Assembly: GCA_019925095.2 (NCBI GenBank)
Contig: CM034409.1
Span: 3,847,001-3,911,000 of the forward strand
Direction: 5' to 3'
DNA: 64,000 bases
Source: Dendrolimus kikuchii
Taxonomy: Eukaryota > Arthropoda > Insecta > Lepidoptera > Lasiocampidae
Made by a program: the position numbers and the translations under genes. Under the pieces are notes generated by a model. It did no database searches and was not told the DNA's origin. It saw nothing but the letters and a program-made list of their open reading frames with translations. Positions 38,901 to 50,500 of the stretch are shown here, piece after piece. Position 1 is the stretch's first letter. Each line of letters opens with the position of its first letter.

Positions 38901-41467
38901 TTTGAGAGAAATATTATATTAATATAATAATAATATCCATATGCATTTTTCATATTGGCCTTTATAGCTAAATCCAAAATTATACACTACAGTGAAAATT
39001 GCTCAAAAATATATCGGAGCCGATTTTGATGACAACTAAAGCTGTGCCATTAGATTTTTGAAAAATCAATTATCCTAGTCACAGATCGAATCAACTGATT
39101 TAAAAAAAAACCCAAATATTTTTACACTCATCCAGAGTATTTTTTATTAAGAGAAATGACGTTGGCACTTAGTATTCTTAACCGACTTCCAATAGGACGG
39201 TCTCAATTCGACTGTATTATGTTTGTTACGCGATTTGTCTGTGAATTGTCGACCGATTTTCAATTTTTTTTCTTTATTACGAAGAGTATACTCCTGAGGT
39301 GGTCCCATTATCCCCAAGTAAGGATATAATCATGAGTGGATTCCAGCAAAATCGAAAGCAACTCATGTTAAAGAGCGCCGAACGCCTACATTCTTCGAAA
39401 GGCAATAGTAAAATTTCTACAGGCGCTTAAAATATTATTCGAAAGCTATTCAAGCAATTGAAAAGTAGATTTTTGTAAACAGTCAATTGTGTTATGTGTG
39501 GTAACCTTACGGTTTTCCGCGCATATGGGGCAACCCTGTTGTTTCCCACACGACGAATTCAAAGAAAACACCTCATCCAAGCCACCTGTGGGTGACTCAT
39601 GCATACGCGTGGGACGACACAGACCGGCTCCAAACGCGGTAGCATGCTGTCGTAACTGATCATCGTGATCAATTAATATTAAATTATTCTTGTAATAATT
39701 AATTTAATTAAAGTGTAATAATTTTATTTGGTTTTTAAAACTTCCTCCGACGGCCATCTCACATAACTGTTGTCAAAATAATGTATTTGTTTGAAATATG
39801 GACATTTTTGCAGATGTCATGCTAAGTGATAAAAATTACATGTTTCGCCTTTGACAATCATACATTTTTTTATGTAGTTTTGGTTACAAGCCCTTTGTAG
39901 TCCTTACAACTACATATAGATATTATGATTATATTATCTTATATACTAATGTATAAAGCTGAAGAGCTTGTTTCTTTGCTTGAACGCGCTAATCTCAGGA
40001 AATACTACGCTGATTTGAAAAATTCTTTCAATGTTAGATAGCCCATCTACCGAGGAAGGCTATAGGCTATATATCATCACGCTAAGACCAATAGGAGCAC
40101 TAATGAAGAAGGTTCCAAAACCGGGGGATTTTTTAACTTACTGTTTTTTTTAACTATTCCACGCGGACGAAGCTAGTAAAACTATATATACAAATTAAAA
40201 TTAAACTATAAAATCAAATGCCAGACCGCTGTCAGTTGGGAACGTGCCCAAAAGACTGGCTACATTACCTCGCTGTATGGCAACGCTATTGCGTTGTCCG
40301 AGGTATAAACCAGTCTTTTGGTCACGTGAGACCTGCACCAGGCATTTCGGTTTTCTTAAAAAAAATAAGTTGCTGCATGATAACATTTCCTGCGTTTGGG
40401 CGGCCTGTCGTAAGAGGCGACAAAACAACCCACAGCCAGGTGGCTACCACCCCTGGTCTAAAGTATGTCGCCATAACAACCTTGAGTTTTATTCCCCGCA
40501 TTAGTGACCAGGTTCCAGTCTCCCTTAAGAGAGCAGCAGCGCATTTGTAGCACCTTTGCTGTTGCAAATGTCCATAGGCGACGGTAACCGCTTTCCGTCA
40601 AGTGGGCCGTCTGCCCGTCTGCTGAACTCCTGCAATAAAAAAAAAGAACGAAAAGCGTATTCACCTCGGCCCTGTACTTGAGGTGCTCCGGCCACACGCA
40701 CTGGTCGAAGTAGCCGTCGATGTCGGGCGGGTCGTACAGGCGGAAACAACGGCGCGTCACGCACTCGGAGTACTCCAGCACGAAATAGTACCTACAATAA
40801 AATATGAAAATACTAGTGTTTACCCCGCGGCTGCGCCGCGGGTCAACCTCTAGTGCGTATCTCTTGTTTAAAAAGCAAGTGGTACAGGTTACATTGTATT
40901 AAATTTGTATGTATTTGCCACCGAAAAATTCACTTCATTTTATATCGCAAACTATACCACCCCGTCTATATGTAAACTACATAAAAGACAAAACTTGACA
41001 AAATAGATAACATAGTCCAAGTGGACCCAGTGGACCCAGTGGACAAAGGGGACCCAGTGGACAAAGGGGGCCCAGTGGACACAGTGGTCCAAGTGGACCC
41101 ATTGGACCAAGTTGACCCAGTGGACCCAGTAGACCCAGTGGACGAAATGGACAAAATCACAAAACCTGTCCTAGTTTCCGGGATAAACTTTACATAAATC
41201 TATCCCAAAATGTATCCCATTATCCGGGATAAAAAGTATCCCTTGGGCACTCTCGGTATTCAAATTATATATGTACCTAGTTTCAGCCAAATCGGTCCAA
41301 TAGTCTTTCCATAAAAGGATAACAAACAAAAAGACAAATATATTTTTATCCCGGAAACTATCCCATTTTTCGGGATAAAAAATATCCTATATTCATTCTC
41401 GGCATCGAAAATATATATATACTGAGTTTCAGCCAAATCGATTCAGTAGTTTTTCCGTGAAAACGGA

Positions 41468-41544
<77 letters not shown>

Positions 41545-44500
41545 GTTACCTTCGCATTTATAATATTAATAGAGATTAATAGGGATATACATTTGAATGC
41601 GAAGAAAACAAAGGTTATGGTGTTTGAAAGAGAAGAAACCAGAACGAATGCAAGGATAATGGTCGATGATGCTATGCTGGAGCAAGTGAATGAGTTTGTA
41701 TGTCTTGGATGTGCTTTTAGTAGGGATGGAAGGTACACCGCTGATATAGAAAGAAGAGCGAATTCGGGGAATAGTGTGAATGGAGCGTTAGGTAAACTTC
41801 TAGGCGCTAAGACCCTAAGCCAGAGGGCCCAGCTCGCCGTACACAACGCGGTGCTGGTACCTACGCTCACGTATGGAAGCGAGAGTTGGGTATGGAAGAG
41901 AGAGCATGAAAGTAGAGTAAACGCGGTTGAGATGTGAGCACTGCGCACAATCTGCGGAGTGACGCTCGCGGACCGCGTTCGTAAAACCGAAGTAAGAAAG
42001 AGAGTGTCGGGGTGAAGGTAAGGAAAGAAATGCTCCGGTGGTTCGGGCATGTGGAAAGAATGACAAAACAGATATACAATGCAAAAGTGGATGGATGCAG
42101 AAGTCGTGGAAGGCCACGACACACCTTCCACGATCAAATTGATCGTGTACTAGCAGAAGGTGATGTTAGGAGCCTTAAGAACAGACGAGCGTGCATGACA
42201 AGAGCTATGAATGTCAAAGAAGCAAGTGAGGTGTGTAAGAATAAGCCTGAATGGCGCTCTGTTCTTCGTGCCTACCCCGCAAGGGAACTGGCGTGAAGTT
42301 ATGTATGTATGTATGTATGTAATGCTATTATTATAAGAATTTAACACCATCTTAAAATTACCTACATGAAAGTATAGTAGGTTGTTTGGGTTGATTCTGG
42401 TTTGATGGAGGCTGGAACTGAAAATCAGCCCTGTGCTAGCTCCTGACTGTATCTATTTATTATTAAAACTCCTCGTCTTTTATGTGTTTGCATTTATTTG
42501 CGACAATAAATATTTTTCTTTCTTTCTTTTTCTGTCTATTTTAAATCTATGCTTGCAAAGATTAGGCCAACAGCTAGTTTATATTTTACATACATACATA
42601 ACTTCACGCCAGTTCCCTTGCGGGGTAGGCACGAGCAGCAGAGCGCCATTCAGGCTTATTCTTACACACCTCACTTGCTTTGACATTCATAGCTCTTGTC
42701 ATGCACGCTCGTCTGTCCTTAAGGCTCCTGACATCACCTTCTGCTAGTACACGATCAATTTGATCATGGAAGGTGTGTCGTGGCCTTCCACGACTTCTGC
42801 ATCCATCCACTTTTGCATTGTATATCTGTTTAGTCATTCTTTCATCATGCATTCTTTCCACATGCCCGAACCACCAGAGCATTCCTTTTCTTACCTTCAC
42901 CCCGACACTCCCTTTCAGACCAACTCTCTCTCTTACTTCGGTATTACGAACGCGGTCCGCGAGCGTCACTCCGCAGACGTGGAATTAATTTATATTTTGA
43001 TCTATATATATCTATACATTGAATAGAATAGTATATTCTTTATTGCACACAAGAAAATAATACACGTGAGTTAATAATCATATAACTAGTACAATCGGCG
43101 GTCTAATCGCTAACAGCGATTTCTTCCAGACAACCTTCTGGAGATAATTTTACATATCTAATAATAATAATAATACACATAATATATATATATTGATCTT
43201 GCTCACGAGGTTACCGCTATGTGGAACCTGGATTCTACAATCATAGTACCGATAGTGGTGTCAGTGAATGGACTAACAGCGAAGAGCCTTGACCGCCACC
43301 TTGAAAGGCTCTCGCTTGGTATCTGGTTGAAGGGTCAGATGCAGAAGGCAGCTCTGTTGGACACGGCCCGTGTTGTGAGGAGATTCCTGTGTCTGGAGCC
43401 TTAACCACCGGTAGCCTGGACCCTAGGCCCCACTGCCGGCGAAGATCAGTTTTTTATATTTTTTTTTTTATAAATAAATTTGTACTTTTTATAAGAAAAA
43501 TGTAAAAAATTTGGAAATAAAATATATATGTAAATAATAATACATATTACATTTAATAAAACTGTAGAGGTCGAATTTCTGTACAATGAAAAAAAAAAGC
43601 TAAAAAGCGAGCCAGAGGGATGTAAGAAGTGAAATAGAACTAATTTTACATTTTTTTCAAATTATTTGTTTCTTTTTTTTTTCTTCAATTACTGAATATT
43701 TGTACCAAATATTATTTAATTTTCTTGCCTCCTAACATTAACTCCGGTCACGACTGGACCGATTTAAATGAAATTTTGTATGGTGCAAACGTCTCCACTC
43801 AGCTTATATCAGTATATGTAATTTATATTTTTTTTTTTATAAATAAATTTGTATTTTTTATAAGAAAAATGTAAAAAATTTGGAAATAAAATATATATGT
43901 AAATAATAAATTTTTCCTGGGGTTGCCTGGAAGAGATCGCTATAAGCGATAAGGCCGCCCATTGTTCTAATTTAAATGTGTTTGTAATAAATATCTAGGT
44001 TTAAGTTATGGTGAACAATAAAGAGTTTTCATTCATTCAATCATTATATCCCTGGTCAACATATAGTTTCCGGTGAGGTAGTTAAAAAACCGCACCACGC
44101 GGGCCAAGTCGGGGGCATCAGCTAGTGTAAAATAAAGTCTTCAACTCACCTTAGATTACACAACTCCAATATCGGCTTATAGTTCAACACGGTAAATCCT
44201 TCCACCACCATAAACTTTTTCCCCTCTAGGGTAAATTTATCCAAATCCGAAGAATGGGACTTATTCTCCCCGTTCATGGTTTTCAATATATCACCATACA
44301 TCCTCTCCATATCCAATGAGGATAGTATGTCATAGTTATTGTGATCCAGGCCTTCGCATTTTATGTGCTTTGGACTATCGTCTGGATAGAAGTACGTATC
44401 TTGGTGAAAAAGGTATACAGGGGCTAATTTTTCGCTTAGTTTATTAGCTAAAGTCGTTTTTCCTCCACATGTCACACCTGAATATAAAATAGGAATGCAG

Positions 44501-47500
44501 GTAATCTATATCTTATATCTATACTAATATTATAAAGCTGAAGAGTTTGTTTGTTTGAACGCGCTAATCTCAGGAACCGCTGGTCCGATTTGAAAAATTC
44601 TTCCAGTGTTGAATAGTACATTTACCGAGGAAGGCTATAAGGCTATATTATATTTTCAAAAAAAAAATTGGGATCCTTACTAAAAGTCCAATAATGTAAC
44701 CCAAGGTGTAAAAAAATGACCCGAAAAAATCCTTACACGGCATGCACTGCGAAAACTATTGATTGTAGAACAAAACAATGTACTACCACTTTGCAGAACA
44801 TATAATTGTTTACAAAAAATATCGCGTAACCATATGTCTAACTATTGTAGTTATCTCATAATAAGTGTTTTCTTTTATTTTTTTGAATAATTAAAATGCC
44901 GTCGCTTCAAAAACTCTTTATTTTGTACCTTGGTATTAATCCTTATCAAAATAAATTACTCCATATTCAAGACGAATTCAATACCTTTCTAGAACTTTTT
45001 GAATTATTCAATTCGGACGTTTCATTCAAAAGATATCGCGATATTTAAAATGTAAGTATTAGTGTTGTAGCCAAATATACTAATATTGTTTGATTGAACG
45101 CGCTAATCTCAGGAACTACTGATCTGATTTGAAAAATTCAGTGTTGGATAGTCCATTTATTGAGGAAGGCTATAGGCTATATATCATCACGCTAAGACCA
45201 ATAGGAGCGCAGCACCAATGAAGAATGTTTCAAAGCCGGGGGGTTTTGAAAACAAATTCCACGCGGACGACGTCGCGAGCACAGCTAGTAATATTGTAAA
45301 ACTCTAGTTACAAATTTCAGCCAACTCGGTCCAATACTTTTTTCGTAAAAGCATAACAAACAGAGAGACAAACATATTTTTATCCCGAAAACTATCCCAT
45401 TTTTCGGGATAAAAAGTATCCTATGTTGATACTCGGCATCGAAAATATATACATATACTGAGTTTCAGCCAAATCGGTCCAGTAGTTTTGCCGTGAAAAC
45501 GGAACAGAGAGACAGAGTTACTTTCGCATTTATAATATTAATAGGGATTCTAAAAATGCCATGTCTGTACATTGAAGCTATTTAAAAAAAACACCTGGAA
45601 TACATACATACATACATACATACATACATAACTTCACGCCAGTTCCCTTGCGGGGTAGGCACGAACAACAGAGTGCCATTTAGGCTTATTCTTACACACC
45701 TCACTTGCCTCTTTGACATTCATAACTCTTGTCATGCAAGCTCGTCTGTTCTTAAGGCTCCTGACATCACCTTCTGCTACACGATCAATTTGATCATGGA
45801 AGGTGTGTCGTGGCCTGGAATACATTATATAAATGGAGAACACGATACATTTTTTTTAGGTTTCTTGTCTGTTTGTTCGGGAATCGTGTAAAAACTACTG
45901 GGCCGATTCAATGCGCTTTTCGCTGATCGACAGCAAATTCTTAAGACTTAATTGTTATCCTAGGAATCCCGTGGGAATTTTCCTGGGAATGATTTAAAAT
46001 GACCAGATTAATAAAAAGTCGAACGCCAATGTGATTTTTTTACTGATCGATAGCAAATTTAACCTTTTGAGGGTACAAACTTAATATTTTTTTTGTCCAA
46101 AGCTGCCCTCTGCCATCAAAATTGCCGCGCCAAAACCATGATAATTATATCGTCTCTTTTACTCTAATACAAATTCTATGTAGTTAGAGGGAGAGAGCAT
46201 CAGTTCAACGTTCGGTTCAATTATCTGTATTTGACCACAAATTTGTGGTGCTTCCCAATTAACCGTGTGTGACAGTTCGAAAACAAATTTGTGGTGGTTC
46301 CGTCTTAAAAGGTTAACAATAGTACTGTTACGACCGACAAAAGTGGATTCACACCTGCACACCATAAAAGCACACTTTATTACCTTTCCGCATTTGGACT
46401 TCTTTTGTTTACTTTGCGTTTAAAATTTGTAATTAGAAAAACAGCCCATTGTGTATTGTAATTGTAATCTTTTATGGTAGTCATTAGCCTGGCTGGTGTG
46501 ATTCTAAGAAACTCAGTTCACGAGGCCGAGAGACATATTGTAATTGTGCAGTATAAAGCAATGATCCAATGGAGAGATCGGTAATCGAGCGATAAGCACA
46601 AGCGAAGCAAGACGTGTGTACTACATTCGGTAATCTATTCAGTGACGGACTTTGCGCGTGTTATTGAATAGTGCATTACGTTTGCACTGGTTGTGTTCAG
46701 TTATATTTGTACCTGTATTATACTTGTTTGTATAGTTCTAGGCGCTAAGAACCTCAGCCAGAAGGCCCAGCTTGCAATACACAACGTGGTGCTGGTACCT
46801 ACGCTCACGTATGGAAGCGAGAGTTGGGTATGGAAGAGAGAGCATGAAAGTAGAGTAAACGCGGTCGAGATGCGAGCACTGCGCAAAATCTGCGGAGTAA
46901 CGCTCGCGGACCGCGTTCGTAATACCGAAGTAAGAAAAGGAGTTGGTCTGAAAGAGAGTGTCGGGGTGAAGGTAAGGAAAGGAATGCTCCGGTGGTTCGG
47001 GCATGTGGATGAAAGAATGACTAAACAGATATACAATGCAAAAGTGGATGGATGCAGAAGTCGTGGAAGGCCACGACACACCTTCCATGATCAAATTGAT
47101 CGTGTACTAGCAGAAGGTGATGTCAGGAGCCTTAAGTACAGACGAGCGTGCATGACAAGAGTTATGAATATCAAAGAAGCAAGTGAGGTGTGGCGCTCTA
47201 TGTTCGTGCCTACCCCGCAAAGGAAGTGGCGTGAAGTTATGTATGTATATATGTATAATTCTAATAAATTCTGTAGTAATTCTAACGGCATTTTAATTCC
47301 AGTCCTGCAACTCGTAACAGTACAATAATCTAACACAAGGTATAGATAGAGGGATAGAAACTATACCTGATATCCCAATTACGATCCAATCGTTGCGCTT
47401 CATCTTCATAGGTATGGATAAATATGGTATAAAGTAAACAACATAAGACCCCCGATGAAAAAAAGACCCCAAACAGCACAGAAAAGTAAACACCACCTTG

Positions 47501-50500
47501 GGTTGGGTATTAAACTGTAGATTTCTGAATCTGAAATTTAAAGTATCAAATATTTATATATAAAAGAAAGTCGTGTTAGTTACACTATTTATAACTCAAG
47601 AACGGCTGTACTGATTCGGCTCAAAATTGGTGGGTAGGTAGCCTAGAACCAGGAGACGGACATAGGATACTTTTTATCCCGTTGGAACCGATAAGTGGCG
47701 CTGAGATCGGGTTCTAGAATCCTAATCACCTCGACCGATTTTGGTGATTTTGTTTTTGTGTTTGAGTGGTTAACCGGATGGTTTCAATCCACAATTGGAA
47801 CCAGTAGGTGGCGCTGGGATCGGATCCTAGATTTTTATTATTTCAGAGTAGTACAGCGTCTGCCGGGGCCGCTAGTGCGTATATAAAAATCAATTGCTTT
47901 TCGTTAGTCTCGCTAAAACTCGAGAACGGCTGGACTGATTTGGTTAATTTTGGTTTTGAATTATTTGCGGAAGTCTAGGGAAGGTTTAAAAGGTAAGTAA
48001 ATATAAAAAAATGCTTGGAATATAGTAAAAACAACAATTTCGCTTTCCCTTAGAAACTATTCCTACCTGTCAATCATTTGATCGTCGTTCAGAAATCAAA
48101 TTAAATTTAAAAGTGAAGTTTTTTTTTCATTTTTTTGGGTTTGAATGTCAAACGTTTGATATTCGTCCCGTCGTTCAGAAATCAACGTTTTTTATTTATT
48201 GATTCTGAGGCGGTATGAAGTTTGCCGGGTCAGCTAGTATAATAATAAATAATAATAAAAACAGCCCATAAATGTCCCACTGCTGGGCTCAGGCCTTCCA
48301 CTATAGGGGAAAGTATACCCGCCACGCTTGTGTTTGACACATCGGTTATCTCGATGTGCAGGTTGCATCTCGATGTTTTCCTTCACCGTTATTAGCACGT
48401 GATAATTGTAACAATATGCACATTAGTTCATAAAACTGCCTAAGTGGTGCATTGATTCCGACCAGGATCGAACCCACGTCCTTTGAGTTTGGGACGGATG
48501 CACTAGCCATAACGCTACCACGACTTTTAAAGTATCAAATATTATTATTAATTTCACTATAACTCTTTTTTCAACAAAAAGTTATTTGGCACAGACTTCA
48601 AGATGTTGTAGACAATATTTAATTTTTTGCTTTTTAGTTTGAAATGGGTTTTGTTTCTTTTTTTAATTCTAGTGTTCGCCCGTGGTCGAAATTCAACCAT
48701 AATAATTTGTTGTCAAAGACTATAACTTCTATAATCACACATTTCGCCAAGGCAACAATAAACATAAGAGTATATATGCGTGTGTGTGTCAAATAAATGG
48801 TAGTGTGTGTAATGTTTTTTGTATTGATTTAATGTATTTTTTTATGCATAATTAAAAAAAATCATTAGAATTTGTCGCTTCTTCTCTATATAAACTATAA
48901 GTGTGCGTAATTTCATACTCCTTCGTCCGCGCAATTTTCGTAAAAAGGGGTAAAAGTATTTGCTTCACGTATTAATATATAAATTTTAAGCGCCTGTAGA
49001 AATTGTATTATACTACCGGGACGCGTATAAATTTTGCCTTATTAAGAATGTAGGAGCTCAGCGTTCTTCACGAACAGTTGCTCCCGATTTCTCTGGGATC
49101 TATTCCACAGATCCTGACTTGGTGACAATGGGACCACCTCAGGAGTATGCTCTTTCGAATAAAGAAAAACAATTGAAAATCGGTCCACAATTGACGGGGA
49201 AATCGCGTAACATACATACAATAAAAAATAACACCGTCGAATTGAGAAGTCGGTTAAAAGTACATTTTATTGCTCCACGAGCTGCAAGTGTTTGACATAC
49301 AACAACTAAACAAAACACATGGGCTGCGTTCCACTTGAAGCACAACGAGCATGCTCGTGACCGCCGTTTTTTCCCGTTCCACTTGCTTGCGGGCCTTACA
49401 AACATAAACCCAAGTGGAATGGTATATGAAGCGTTGATGTCATTAATAGACAAATGTCATTGGATGGTTTGAAAATCGCGCCTTTTTCAACTTCTCAATA
49501 GAGAGAATTAATGTTCTGTGGTCAACATCTACTTCGACTCACCTCTTGACATGGATTTTTGTGAGTGCTGTGTGAGCGAAATTTATAACATCATTAGTGA
49601 CGTTTTCGCGGCAATAATAACGACCGTGGTCGCTATATTAAGAACCGTTCATTTGCCTTACTATCGGTTAAAATTTGACATAGGCTCCATACATCTAATG
49701 CCTTTCAACTAATGGGTTAGGGAAGTGAATGAATAGTAAGATATAGGAAACGGCTGAAGGAGCATATTGAGTGTTGTGAGCCTCAAGAGGAACACGCCCA
49801 TAGACAAACACTGATAATTATATAAGAGTTCAGTTTTTGTTAAAATGGTCACTTAGCTCTAATAATAAGGGGTCTATCTTACCTTCATCAATAAATGGAT
49901 GTGAATTAACCCAAAATACAAACAAAACAAACACAGTCGTTGTTGAGACCAAAATCAATTTGCCCCATACAGCATCAGGAATGTCCATATATACATCTAA
50001 TTTCCTTTATATATTAATATCTGATATAAACACATGTGCAGGAACAAAATCTAAAAATAATATATAATTACTAGGCTATATCGCCGACTTCGCCAACGCT
50101 TGATTTGAAATTCCCGGGACACAGAGTACCGCAGCATTTAAAGAAGAATATAAGCCATCGTTTTAGTGGAAACTGTAGGAATAAGCTAATTTTTATGTAT
50201 CGCGAACAACTTTAAATTGCTCCCGGGAAAATTCGTGATTCTCGGGGTAAAAAACATCACACATTTTATTATATAAAATTTACTATCAATCACTGAAAAA
50301 TTATATTGGAATTCGAATTTCTTTTATAATCTGGCCATTTTAAATCATTTCCAGGAAAAATCCCGCGGGATTTCCAGGATAAATATTAACGCAGATTTTA
50401 AGTCCAAGCATTTACAAAATATTAATATTTCTTAATGTTCTGAATAAATTAATAAAGTGCCCATTACACTGACCCACTAAAGACCGAATCTGGGGACAGT

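Larger units (their letters stand above)
40812..41585 (-). mobile_element. Helitron with hairpin, minisatellite and microsatellite
   Basis: The terminus CTAGTGTTTACCCCGCGGC forms a GC hairpin. The interior holds a 9 bp minisatellite (41,015-41,150, GTGGACCCA) and a (CAGA)n run (41,466-41,543). It ends ATTTATAATATTAATAGAGA. About 780 bp, non-coding. Confidence 0.72.

Noticed and set aside
41358..42137. 259-codon - strand frame
   Set aside because: Antisense of an RTE-a fragment joined to the (CAGA)n microsatellite; the sense strand carries the reverse-transcriptase motifs.
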